From Myrmaecium sp. VS I D KN 1 (lineage: Eukaryota > Ascomycota > Dothideomycetes > Valsariales > Valsariaceae): a stretch of DNA of 64,000 bases. Under the pieces are notes generated by a model, which was not told the origin of the DNA, did not search any database, and saw nothing but the letters and a program-made list of their open reading frames with translations. The position numbers and the translations under genes are program-made. How positions within the stretch are numbered: the first letter of the stretch is position 1; each line of letters begins with the position of its first letter. Below, in pieces: positions 21,430 through 33,093 of this stretch. Location: NCBI GenBank assembly GCA_019775845.1, contig JADQAV010000015.1:372001-436000 (forward strand), in the 5' to 3' direction.

Positions 21430-23613
21430 ATGGAGTTATGTCCTGGAAATACCCTTGAACGGTGAATGAACGACGTCAACGATGGCGACGAAGAGGTGGT
21501 GTTTTGGGAGTTTTCGGTTTCCGATGTGTCTTTTTTTTCTGGATTTTCTTGTCTCGGGCGCGGATATCCATGTCTACGGTTTAGCAGTGTCTGACCTGAC
21601 TTTGTTCGCTTTGTCCTTTTTGGTTTCTTTTATCGTTCACCTATTACCTCGTTGTTTTGTACTTTGGAATTGGTGGAAAATGGGAAAAGAGATGGAATGA
21701 ATTGGAGGGAGATCGGGACGGAGGGGGAAGGACCATGCTTTTTTATTGACTTAATGATATCAATCGTCATTTACGAGATCAGATGGATGGGAATGTCTAC
21801 GCAGGCATGTATGTATGTCGGTATGGATCACAATATTGGACTGCTTATTTTTCTTCTCTATTTCCCTTCTTGCTCTGACCACCAACCTGGATTTCCTCTA
21901 CTGAAGCCTTTTCTTTTTTTAAGGGTTCTCGCTCTACCTGCCACCCCGAGAGCTCTGTACCTGACAACTCGCTCGCGATGATTGGCCGGACCGGAGACTG
22001 TGAGACGCTGCGGTTTTTCGTCTCTTTCTTTTGTCCTTAGGTCCCCCGCTCGACGTTGCGTATTTATGTTTCTTTTCCATGGTGGTTCGGCTTCAGCCTT
22101 TCGTTATTTTTCGATTCTCGCTGGGTTGCGTATCCGAGCCAATGAAAGGGAAGGTGAGGGGCACTCCGCTGACAAGAAAAGAAATCTGAACGGCGGCTGT
22201 GGTAAAGTACCGTTAAATTACGAAAATGTAACGCTTTCCTCATCTGATGCAGGAACGATTGGCGATCTTAAATGACTACCCGACATGATTGTATGCCTCG
22301 AGATTGAGTGCATCGATATCTGCATAACTGAAGAGGAGAGGAAGATGGTAATATTATCGTGTTGTCTTACCTTTTCTATTGCTGCCCCTCGGTCAGGAAG
22401 GTCAGCAAGAATAGCGGGACTACGTGTCGTGTATTCCTACTTCCCGAGCACCTGACGAAGGGGAACAGGGGAGGTCCGTTTTTCGGTTTGCCGAACCAAT
22501 GGTCCCCCCTCTCTCCCTCCGGCAACGATTCTCGGCCGTTTGTTTGAGCGGAGGGAAACCTGAAACTTCCTGTGGGCTTCTTCCTTCTTATTCACTTTCG
22601 AGAAAACACCTACATTTCCGTGAGTGCCCCATGAGAGGAATCGAGACAGAGAGGGACGCCTCTCGCCGAACGATACCCGACTGTATGTGATGGCTTCTTG
22701 TGTGCCTAAGGCTTCATCATGTTCCAGGATGAGCCACGCTATCCTCCTAGCGCTGGCGTCGGGTCTTCCACTCCGCGGACTTTTCGTCGTTCTCTTTTCG
22801 CGAGGAAACGCGTCACCGAGACGCAAAGAGAAGAAAAAACCATACCCCTTTTCCCCTGAACCGTCAAATCATCCCCGGGTCAAGATATGTGGCGCTGGTC
22901 CTTCAGATTGAAGTTTCAGATTCATCCAGCTATCACGATCACGATCTGTGTTCCCGTGTGTGTAGCACAGTGTGTTTGGAAGGATGAAAGTGTGGGGAAT
23001 GAGCGGGGAGCAGCGTGTGGCACACCCCTTTCCTTCACACACCCGAGCTGGTGGACGGGCGTGGCGAGCAAGGTTGCGGTACGGATAGGTACTAGCACTT
23101 GTGTATCTTGCATGCAGTTCGATAGGATGGACGAGGCCCCCTTGCTGCCGGCTAGGGGGTACATTGCGGGGATTGTTCGGTGGCAGCCACTGCTCCTGGG
23201 GAGGATATTGATTTCCTGTCATTGTGTGTGAGCGGGTTTGTATGGAGCCACGAGACGGCGAGGCGATGGAGTCGTCGAAGCTGCAGACGAAACGACACCG
23301 GGGGGGGGGGATCTGCGGGATCTTGGAGAGGTTGCTGGGCAGTTTCATGTCCGGGCACGGTTTGCCGATTGCCACACGGCCGCCAAGGCGGATCGGTGTC
23401 GGGGGATCACCGCGATGTTCGACGGTCGAGCTTCCACAGGGCCGTCCATTCCCAATTGCAATGTTGCCCGTGCCCGCCGGCGGGAGGGGGGGGGCGCAGG
23501 AATCAAGGAACGGGGCGCGGCGATGACGCCGGCAGCCCGCCAGTAGCACCGCCAGCCCGCCAACAGCAGAAAATAATGAATGCAAATGCGCACGACAGCC
23601 AGCAACGGCACGC
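21430..23613. other. Long intergenic stretch, no supported gene
   Basis: 2.18 kb between the LysM gene and the histidine kinase gene. A 238-codon frame on the minus strand (22869-23585) has no recognisable domain and odd composition. There is a G8-like run near 23300 and a G run near 23488. The 3' part (23600-23770) is CT-rich and looks like the promoter and leader of the kinase gene. Confidence 0.4.
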
Positions 23614-26600
23614 TTGTCCCCGGACCCCTTTCACACCCTCACTCACCCATCTCCGCTAACCTCCTCCTACGGCTGTTCCCTCTATCGCGCCTCCTCCCTC
23701 CGAGATTTTGCCTCCTCTCCTTACTCGATCCTCACACTTCCACCTCGCCGCCTTCCTCTCCTTCCTTCCTTCCATGAGGATGCCCTCGATCGTGACCCCG
23801 TTTCGCCCCGTCTGAAGACCCCAACACTCACAACCTCGTTTCCTTCACTGCGGCACCAGTGGCAGGACACGGTCCGCCTCGGCCAAGACAAGATGCTGAG
23901 TGAAGCATCGAGGGAACGAGCACTACATCGGTCAGGATGCCCGCCCCCTTCGCCTCCTCGCCACCTCCATGCTGACTTGCGCAGGTATTACCAGCCCTGG
24001 CTCGACGCCCGAAGCCTGGTCGACGTGCCCCGAGAAGCATACCACGAAGGCGATGTCAACGCCCTCACGTACTCGGGCTACAAGCCCCAGTCCTCCCGCG
24101 ACAAGGCCCTGACGGCCTTTGCCCAATTGGCCGCCCTGCGGCTCAACGTGCGCCGCGCGATGGTCTCGCTCATCGACTCGAAGCAGCAGTACATCCTCGC
24201 CGAGGCGACGAAGACGTTATCCCTCGTGTCCGACGACCGCTATGGCGAGAATGACGAGATCTGGCTAGGGAACACCATCCTCGAGCGTGCCGTCGCCGTC
24301 GACCCGTACGTGTTCAGTTCGACGTACACCGCCCGCGATGAGAACGGTCGCGAGCTCACCGCGGATGCTCTGGTGGTGCCGGATATGCGCGAGGACGACC
24401 GGTTCAAGGACCGTGATTATGTCAAGGCGAAGCCGGGCGTGCTCTTCTACGCCGGCGTGCCCATCAAGACCAAAACCAACCATGTGATCGGAGTCTATGC
24501 CGTTTCGCATGACGCGCCCCGCTTCGGCCTCACCGCGTCGGAGTTGCAGTTCATGCAGGATGTGGCGGCTACCGTCATGGAGCATCTGGAGATGGCCAAG
24601 GATCGCGATGATCGCCAAAAGGGAGAGAAGATGGTGCGGGGGCTGGCCAGGTTTATCGAGGGCATGTCTGCGGTGGAGACAATGGAGAGCACCAATGCCA
24701 CCTCGCTAACCGCCGAAGACAATCCTTTGGATGGCAACCTCCCTTCCGCAAGCAAATTAGGCGCACCGTCGTCCGCAACGCTGGCTCGCCAAACCGAGAA
24801 TGCGCGCATCGAAGATCCTGATGCGCCCGCTGACGCTGGCCCGCGCCGCTCTCCGAGTAACTCGAGCCGTCCTCCTTCCTGGCTGCCCGTTTCCCCTCCT
24901 CCGATCACATCAACCAAAGCCGAAGATGATGTCAGCCGTGTCTTCTATCGAGCGGCCAAGATCATTCGCGAGTCCACGCTTGCGGACGGGGTGGTGTTCT
25001 TCGGCACCGTTGCCGGCAACGTCAAGGGCGACCTTGACGTGCATACAGCAAGTCCGAACGAGATGTCCGACGATTCCCAGACTTCCGACAGCGGGTTCTC
25101 CTCCGCCAACACTCATGGTCTTAAAGCCTCTACGAAGGCACCGCTACCGAAGATCCACCACAGCCAAGGGAATGCTTCTTCGGAGAGTGCGCAAAACGCG
25201 AATCAGTGCGAGATTATAGGGTTGTCTTTGGACAAGAACGCGCCCCATTCGAGCGTCATCACGGAGAAGCAGCTTGTCTTCCTCGAATCGAGCATGGAGC
25301 GATACATCAAGCGATATCCCCATGGAAAGTACTTCAGCTTCACAGACAATGGATCTGGCATCTCTTCAGGGGACGAGCGCTCCGAAACCGAGCTTGTAGA
25401 GGCGGCTAAATTGGCTATGTCATCGATGGATTCTGCGCGGGCGGACAAGAAGAAACGAAAGAGGAGGGAAAGCTTCATCCCGACGGAGGTGCTTCGCATT
25501 CTCCCGGGCGTGCGGAACCTCATATTCTTGCCGCTCTGGGATGCTGCTTCAGAGAAGTGGATCGCAGGGGGGTTCATCTGGGCTTCGAATCACGGGCGAC
25601 TCATCAGCCCCGAAAACGAGCTTCCGTACCTGAAAGCCTTTGGAAACAGCATCATGTCCGAGATGGCGCGGGTGAACGCGCTCAAGGCTGATCGCGCCAA
25701 GACTACCTTCATCGCCAGTATCAGCCACGAGCTCCGCTCTCCGCTTCACGGTATCTTGGGCAGCGTCGAGTTCCTTCAAGACACCGACACCACGCCATAC
25801 CAAGCTGGATTGATCACTTCCGTCGAGACCTGCGGGAAAACGCTGTTGGACACGATTGATCACGTTCTCGATTACGCAAAGATCAATAAATTGCGCAGGT
25901 CGAATGTCCGTAAGAGGCACGAGTCTCATGCACGCATTTCGCACAACATCGACTCGAGCTCCGTCCTTGGGCCAGCCGCCGAGTTTGACTTGGGTGTCTT
26001 GGTCGAAGAGGTCGTGGAGGCTGTATGTGCCGGTCACGCGTTCAGGAAGTCTCAGAGCGGCGTGTTCCTTGAGGGAAGCATTCGGGCCAAGAAAGAGTTG
26101 GATCCCACCAGTGCCTCTGCCGATCCTGGACTGACACTGAGCACGCATGACAACGTCGACATCATCCTCGACATATCTCCCCACACTGGATGGACAGTTC
26201 GGAGTCAACCCGGCGCTCTAAGACGCATCGTCATGAATCTGCTTGGCAATGCGTTGAAGTACACACCGGCTGGGTTCGCTGCCGTATACCTCCATGCCCG
26301 CTCACATGAGGATGCCAGCGGGACGCTGGACTTTACTCTTCGTTTCGTCGACTCCGGCAAGGGTATGTCGTTGGAATATCAGCGGACAAAGCTGTTCTCG
26401 CCGTTCTCCCAGGAAGACCCGTTCGCAGTCGGCACTGGACTTGGTCTGAGCATCGTGCGGCAAATCGTCGAGTCCCTCAACGGCAGCATCCACGTGAAGA
26501 GCGACAAAGATGTGGGCACCGAGATCGAAGTGAGGTTGAGTCTACCCGCGGTTCCGGACAAGCACAATGAGATCAACGAGATTGTTCTCCCGGTGCTTAT

Positions 26601-27963
26601 GGCGACTCGAACGCTTCGATTGGGGGTCATTGCGCCGTCCCACACCGATCGGGTAGCGACGTCGGTTCGTCGGACGTGCGAAAACTGGTTTGGGATGACC
26701 GTGGAAGAAGTACCGACCATCAATGAGGCGACGGGGGACCTGTTGCTTATTGTGGAGGGTTACATGACCATCGAAGATATCATCAGGTCCTACGATGGGA
26801 CGAGACGGCCACCGCCGATGATTGTGGTTTCGCACGACGCTTCGCGAGAAACCCTGGTCAAGGCGAATAGTCAGGTGCTGTTCGAATCACACGGGATCAG
26901 CGCTGAGGTGATCTCGCAACCGTAAGTCTTAGAATCTTCTGGATTATAACACACCAACTGACAACACTCTAGTGTCGGTCCTGTCAAGGTTGCTCATATC
27001 CTGCAAAAGATCCTGCCTTACGTCCCAGGAGCAGCCCATCGGCCTACCATACCTCGCTCCACTACCTCCCCCGCCAATCCTTCCTCGCGTGCTTCCCCGG
27101 TCACCACCAGCCTCGCCCCTCCACACCCCGAGATTTCTCGCTCTGCTTCGGAAATTCCGTACTCCTTGCACACGAGGAACGCTGAAACCAGCAACGCTGG
27201 CCACCCGCCAGTGCCCGGGTCACCATTAATCGGCACATCCCCACCGCGTCTGGAGGCACCTCAGCCTCGGATAGCGATAGCCAGCCCAACCTCACCGATT
27301 AACCTGCCGGAACGGGTAAACGCGGCGCCAGCCACGTTTGGCATACAGGCCATCACGGATGCGGCAGAAGCTGCCACCAAGAGCGCAGATGCTGCCGCAA
27401 CCGTACCCGCGTTGGCCTCGTCACACATCGCGCAACGCGCTGCCCAACCCGAACCGCCAGTGCTCGAGCCCAAGGATGTCCCTCACGTCCTTCTCGTGGA
27501 CGACAACCCCATCAACCTCCAGCTCCTCGTCATGTTCATGAAAAAATGCAAATTCTCCTACGTCGAAGCCACCAACGGCGTCGAAGCCGTCGAGGCGTAC
27601 CGAAAGTCGCTCGTGCCACCGGAGACGGACGCGGTGGGCGGCGCGCCGCCGTCGCCGCCGCCGCCGCCGCCGCCGCCCGCCCAAGGGAAGCCGCCCCGCC
27701 GCTTCGACTACATCCTCATGGACATCAGCATGCCCATCATGGACGGGCTCGAGGCCACCCGGCGCATCCGTCGGATCGAGGCGAGCGCGGAGCGCGAGCG
27801 CGCCAAGACGGCCGCGGGCCTGGGGGAGTGGCGCCGGGTGCGCATCATCGCGCTGACGGGCTTGGCGAGCGCGCAGGCGCAGGAGGAGGCCATGGGCAGC
27901 GGCGTCGACACGTACCTGGCGAAGCCGGTCAAGTTTGGGGAGTTGAAGAAGATTTTGAAGTAG
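23614..27963 (+). CDS. GAF-domain hybrid histidine kinase
   Basis: A fungal two-component sensor that autophosphorylates on His and passes phosphate to its own receiver domain. The model joins 23614..23930, 23985..26921 and 26973..27963 (1414 aa). Intron 1 is 54 nt without a stop; removing it joins RALHR to YYQPW. The start is uncertain: 23893 (MLSEASRERALH) would give 1321 aa. Domains in order: GAF (about 120-340, with RRAMVSLIDSKQQYILAEAT); phosphoacceptor ISHELRSPLHGILG with His690; HATPase with NLLGNALKYTPAG, FVDSGKGMS and GTGLGLSIVRQIVE; then receiver VLLVDDNPINLQLL (about 1258) with phosphoacceptor Asp1335 in LMDISMPIMDG and the conserved Lys in YLAKPVKF. A poly-Pro insert splits the receiver. 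Output would go through the Ypd1 phosphotransfer protein to Ssk1/Skn7-type regulators; the signal is unknown. Confidence 0.92.
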
Positions 27964-29486
27964 TTCGGCAGTGTTCGTGGTGTGTGTTTTGATATCCGGC
28001 GTGCGATCCGGAATCCCTTGTTCTTCGTATCTTGTTGTCTCTTTCTTCTTTTCTGTTTCTTTCTTCTCCCACGTTCATCCGGCATCTCCCCGGTGTTACC
28101 CCTTTTCTTCTTCTCTTCTTCTGAAGGGCCTTCTTCTTTCCCCCTTCTTCTCTTTTCTCTTCGAACCAGCGCGAGATCACGTTGGCTCTTTTTCCCCCTT
28201 CGATTCTTTCGTGAGCCTCTGAGAGGACGACTTCTTTCTTCTTCGTCGATACACACTTCTTACTTTGATTATTTCCTTTTCTTCTTGTTGACAAGATCGC
28301 CTTTTTATCCTTCGTCTTCTTACTCTTTCTTGAACAACGGCTTGTTATATGTTTGTATTCTATGTTGTTCGTGTCAACGCCACTCTAGGGAGGATATGTC
28401 TCCCCTATCTGTTTTTGTTTTCCCTTCGGTATGCAAAAAGAAAGGTGCGTTGTGTTCCGTTACACCGAGTCCGTTGTCGAGGTTGTTCGCATGGTGGAAC
28501 ATGTAACTTGTATCGATCTTGCGAAATCGCTTTAGAATTAGAGATAGTGAAAGGGAATTTCCTCCTCCCTCCCTTTTGCTTTTCATTGGGGACTGCAAGA
28601 AGCATATTAAGTCGCAGATGGAAAGATAGAGAAGGCGCTTAGATGATAGATGCTTTTATTAGAATTAGGAATGATCCCGCCTCTTCTCCCCCCCCATAAA
28701 AGATCGATGGTACGGATAATCGTCTGCTTTTCGCAACTGACCACCGGCATCAGCCGTACATTGTGTATGATGCATGAAGATAGGTATCCCTGGTTCTCGT
28801 GAAAGTGCACGCATTTTTATTGATTTGTATCTTTTTTCGATTTTTTGGGGGGGGGGGGGGGACATGTTGTCGTGGACCTTTCGGCGACCCCGACGATCTG
28901 GAAACGAGAAGACCTCTCGACTGTTAGCGCGGCGTGGCGCAACGTAGGGCTGAGAGCGGGAAGAAAAATTTGGACAGGGCAGACAGAGGGAAGAAGCAAA
29001 CGTTGTCACTGAATAGTCAAGTGGTAGAGGACATAACGCTCAGCAACACGATGGTTTGTAAATGTATTTATTTGTCAAACAGCTTGCTCTGCCTCACACC
29101 GGAGAGAGTAGGAATGGAGTCGAGTGTTTCAAAAGAGAGGAGCCGAAAAGAAGAAACCTCAGTCCCACAGCTGTACCCACGCACCGGTTGCGGTGCCGTT
29201 GCTGTCGTCGTCGTCAGTAGTTCGGCGACGCGTTCCTTTGCTCCACTATACTAACCACGTTACTAGGGTACCGGTACTCCAGCTAACTACTCTCCCAATC
29301 ACCACAGAGCCGGTTTTTCCGTGCGAGATCCCTGCCTGCTCTCCATGTTGATCCATCCATGATCGCTGTGAAGGATAGAGAAGGAAGAGGCTGGGAAAGC
29401 AGAAGAAAAAATAAAATTCGTTAGTCATCTACTGAAGGCACGTATAGAGAAAAAAAGCACAACGTTAAGTGGACCCGTGTCGTCCA
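27964..29486. other. Intergenic, T/C-rich 3' region
   Basis: 1.52 kb between the convergent histidine kinase (+) and GT8 (-) genes. 27990-28340 is strongly T/C-rich. A run of 15 G lies at 28847-28861. I see no supported gene. Confidence 0.5.
28847..28861 (+). repeat. Poly-G run (15 nt)
   Basis: A homopolymer of 15 G follows directly on T6, in non-coding DNA. It could form a G-rich structure and its length is prone to reading error. Confidence 0.85.
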
Positions 29487-30524
29487 CTACCACAGCGGTT
29501 GCCCCCGGTCCATCCGCTCAAAGTACCCCTCCATCAGGTACCGACTCCTAAGCAGCAAGCGCTCCATATCGCGATCCCGGCCGGTGCGCCAGTACTTCTC
29601 GTGGAAGCTGCAGATGCCGTGGCGGAAGTCGTCGTACGTCGGGTGGTTCGCCGTCCAGTCCGGGTCGACCTGGGCCCAGGGCATGTTGCCGTCCCGGCGG
29701 TGGACGTAGTTGAGGAGGTCCTGCTCCAGGCCACCGCCGCCGAACTTGTCCTGCAGCGCGGCGAAGCTCAGGTAGTGCTCGAACAGGCGCAGGCTCGGCC
29801 GCAGCACCATGAAGCCGGCGTTGAAGTTCTCCCCCCGCGGGGCCGGGTAGCCGTGGTTCTTCCCGGGGCCCGAGTTGGCCGCCATGATGTACTCCTCCGG
29901 CTGCTCGCCCTCGTCCGCCAGCGTCTTCCCCGGCAGGTGGAGGTTTCGCGACGGCGCCGTGGCCGGGTCCTCGAAGACGCCGTCGATGGGCTTCGCGATC
30001 ACGTAGTCCGAGTCCAGGAGCAGGACCTTCTCGTACTGCGTCAGCGTCCACACGTTGAGCTTGTCGAGCGTATGCGCCCAGCGCGCGATGGACGGCTTCA
30101 TCCACTCGAAGTGGATTTCGGGGATCTCGAGGACGTGCGCGCCGTCCTTCTCCAGCCGGGCGCGCTTGTCGTGCGGGTAGTCCTTGAGGACCATCACGAT
30201 GAAGGGTATCCCCCGGTTGTTGCGCGTCTCTGGGTCGTGGAGGAGCTGGTAGATCAGCATGCGGGTGCCGATGAAGTAGTGGTCCTCGTCGTTCAGGTCG
30301 TAGGGGACGTGTTCGCTCTCCTTCGCGTTCTCCTCCGGCTGTTCCTCAGTCAAGAGGACGGCGAAGGCATACTTGTGCGGAGGAAGGCCCTTGACGCCGG
30401 TGAAAGCGGAGAGGGCCGCTCTGCGCGTGCTCGTGAAGGAAGAGAAGCCGATGACCAGGCAGAAGAAAAGAGCGATGATCAGGAGGACCGGACGGATGGG
30501 ACGCGAGGAAAGGAGGACCGCCAT
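29487..30524 (-). CDS. Glycosyltransferase family 8, type II membrane protein
   Basis: A 345-residue protein in one exon. A short cytosolic N-terminus is followed by a membrane anchor at about residues 12-30 (PVLLIIALFFCLVIGF), giving a Golgi-type II topology. The GT8 core has YEKVLLLDSDYVIAKPID with the metal-binding DSD at 171-173, and later FNAGFMVLRPS, QDLLNYV and the C-terminal HEKYW region. This matches the glycogenin-like/GNT1-like transferases of fungi, which add sugars from nucleotide-sugar donors in the Golgi. The acceptor cannot be inferred. The gene is about average length for the subfamily and looks intact. Confidence 0.88.
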   Translation of the reverse strand: MAVLLSSRPIRPVLLIIALFFCLVIGFSSFTSTRRAALSAFTGVKGLPPHKYAFAVLLTEEQPEENAKESEHVPYDLNDEDHYFIGTRMLIYQLLHDPETRNNRGIPFIVMVLKDYPHDKRARLEKDGAHVLEIPEIHFEWMKPSIARWAHTLDKLNVWTLTQYEKVLLLDSDYVIAKPIDGVFEDPATAPSRNLHLPGKTLADEGEQPEEYIMAANSGPGKNHGYPAPRGENFNAGFMVLRPSLRLFEHYLSFAALQDKFGGGGLEQDLLNYVHRRDGNMPWAQVDPDWTANHPTYDDFRHGICSFHEKYWRTGRDRDMERLLLRSRYLMEGYFERMDRGQPLW

Positions 30525-32192
30525 CCTTCAGACGCAGGAATAAGAATGCAAAGTGACAGAGATCAAGTGAAAGAAGCGCCTGCAAGCAGCGCGGCATGCT
30601 CCAAGGTATATCATCCTCGAAGGCCCTCAGCTTATTTCCACAATCACTGAGCCTAGATTGGACTGTCGTTAAGAGAATAAACTGGCGAGGCACATGTGCT
30701 CCAACCAGGACGATCCATGTCCTTTCGAGCCCGAGATCTGCCCTATGGCGGCGGCCCTGGCCCTCCACTGTTTTGGATGCGAACATGGCTGATGAAGCAA
30801 GGGCGTGGTGTGGGTATCTATGGATCCGTCTCCACAACCGAGAAGGCTGAACGAGCGGGACCGAAAAAACCGATGCACCATTTAAATGCCGCGTCTCCCT
30901 TTCTCCCTATCGATGCTTGTGCGCCAGCCTCCAACGCCCTTCCTTTTTTTCTTCAGCCTTTCCCCAGGGCTTACGCCCACGTTCTCAGAGGACAGGGCCA
31001 GGCCAGCCTGCACCGGGTCAATGGAAGGAACCTCGTCTGCCGCACCCAGGAAGACGGGCAGCTAGCGCAGGTTCTATCTTGATAACAACTTGTCCAATGA
31101 GGTTTTTTTGGTGGACAAGGTGCTTGATGTAAGGGGGCTGCTTTCAGCACCCCGGATCAAGGGAGGATATCAGAAGAGAGAAGAGTGGTGCTCTTCAGGC
31201 AGGCTGTCGAATCCCGTTAGGGGCTAGCCTTTTAAGCTTGATGCTCCAGCACTGTATTTCCACAGCTTCTGCTTCAGCATCGCCTCGATTTCATCACACA
31301 AAGACATCGATCGGAGCACATCAAATGCCGATATCTTCCTTGAGGGGCGACAACATTAACGCCTTCGATGGTGATATGTCTAGGCGGTGCAATAGATCAT
31401 CTTTGGAGATCGGGTGGTCAGCAAATGCTGCCTTCAACGAGCTGATTGGGCTCGTGAAGGACGCAAGACCATGCCATCTTCGTACCAGCCACGGCTTCAG
31501 GAGCCCTGCATGTGATTGTGTGTAGTATCCATTGATACCTGTCGGAGGCAGAATCGGTACGCCCAGCCGTGTGCGAGGAAGGAGTTTCATTGAACTGCTT
31601 CTTCTCTTCCGCTGTTACTGCCTCATCCACCTCCACAAGCAGCATTAGACCGTCGAGGTTGACCGATGATTGCGATTGAGTGTACCCGACTTTCCTGCGT
31701 GGCAGCACCACCTGCACATCGCCCATGGACCAGAAAAGATCTTGAGAAAAAGAAGCGCGAACGAAAATACCTTCACACTCATATAGAAGGGCAAATAGTG
31801 GAATGCAGAATGCAGGATACATTTGAGATTGTTGGAGGCTATACACGGTATGGTGGTGGCGGCGAGATCAAATGATTTCACGGTTCCTGGTAGAGCGAAG
31901 ATGACCTACCATTTCTCATGCAATGCGAGAACCTCATTCGCACATCTTTCAGTCACGGTACTTACCTTTCGCGAGATCGGAGTGACCGAATTCACAACAC
32001 AGCCAACATACACTCAGAGATGCGGGAGCCGAAGCTCGACCGCAAGGAATGGTTTGTTTAGGAACAGATGATTCATTTTTAGATCAACTATTCCCCAGCC
32101 ACCACGCTGCAAGAGCCGTAGCCCATGACGGGCGGACCCTAACTCTGAGAACCCCTTTTTCCCATGCCTTCCTATATCGCCGTTGTATGCAT
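30525..32192. other. Intergenic, no supported gene
   Basis: 1.67 kb between the GT8 start and the end of the RPL28 gene. The first 300 bp probably hold the GT8 promoter. Several 100-140-codon frames at 31240-31880 overlap on both strands and show no motif. Confidence 0.45.
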
Positions 32193-32760
32193 TTATGCGA
32201 CCAACTGGATGATACCGCCAGCCTCCTTCACCTTGCGCTCAGCCTCAGCGCTGACCCAGCGGGCCTTGATGACGACGGGGACGTTGGGGATGCGGCCCTT
32301 GCCGAGGAGCTTGGAGTAACCGTGGGAGAGAAGGTCGATGACGGGGGCGGTCTCGAGGGGAGACTCGGCCTTGAGGTACTTCTCGCGGGTTTCCTCGGGG
32401 ACAAGGGACCAGAGCTTGTCCAAATTAAGGACGGGCTTCCACTGGTGGTTGCGGAGAAGGTGGACTGTGGCATTCTTGTCAGTATTCATTCCTCTTTTGA
32501 CGCGCGCAAAGATCGCAAGCACTTACAGTGCCTCATGCCGACTTTTCCGAAGTAACCAGGATGGTATTTGTCCATGTTGGTCCTGTGGTGGTGCTGACCA
32601 CCGGCAAGACCACGACCACCGGGGTGCTTCCTGTGCTTGCCAACACGACCGTGACCGGCCGAAACGTGGCCGCGACTGCGAAATTGTGTTAGCTGTGACC
32701 GCTGCGTCGAGGAGTCGAGAGGACGTACTGCTTCCTGGTCTTGGAAAGGTGGGTAGGCAT
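32193..32760 (-). CDS. RPL28: 60S ribosomal protein uL15 (RPL28 / L27a)
   Basis: Structural protein of the large cytosolic ribosomal subunit. The coding sequence is complement(32193..32464, 32527..32675, 32729..32760), 150 aa, against 149 in yeast. Intron 1 (53 nt) has donor GTACGT and acceptor CGCAG, and intron 2 (62 nt) has donor GTAAGT and acceptor CCACAG. The nearby ACAAG acceptor would create a stop. The spliced protein reads [19 protein letters not shown], then [15 protein letters not shown] and [19 protein letters not shown], which is the family's invariant N-terminal half. The C-terminal [17 protein letters not shown] is also typical. The first exon is only 32 nt, as is common in ribosomal protein genes. 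Confidence 0.96.
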
Positions 32761-33093
32761 ATTGGCTGCTGGCGGTTAGTTGTCCGGGGTGAATTGGAGA
32801 GGAAGCCTGCCGGTTGAGGTGAAGAAAAATAATGATGGAAAATTAAGCGAGGTGTGCGGTCACATGATGTGGAGTCTGTCAGGCCTAAGGCCACAAGGCT
32901 GCAAGCACGAGGCTGCGAACACGGGCCATTCCACTACACCCGATCCACAACACACTTAACGACTTCAAAGGAGATATATATTCTTGGATAATGTTTTTAT
33001 CTTATTTATCTTTATCTCCAGAAAGGGCTTCCGGATCATCTACTCTGATGTTATGCTACTTTACACACCGAAACCTGCACACTGTGTTCTCAG
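32761..33093. other. Intergenic spacer
   Basis: 333 bp hold the promoter of the RPL28 gene (-) and the 3' region of the DDG synthase gene (-). A short AT-rich stretch at 32980-33020 precedes the latter's stop. I see no gene. Confidence 0.5.

Noticed and set aside
22869-23585. 238-codon frame on the minus strand
   Set aside because: No family resemblance, no intron signals and composition like the surrounding promoter DNA. Kept only as a note.
29469-30650. 393-codon frame on the + strand opposite the GT8 gene
   Set aside because: It is a long GC-rich shadow of the glycosyltransferase gene, which has family motifs. The shadow shows none.
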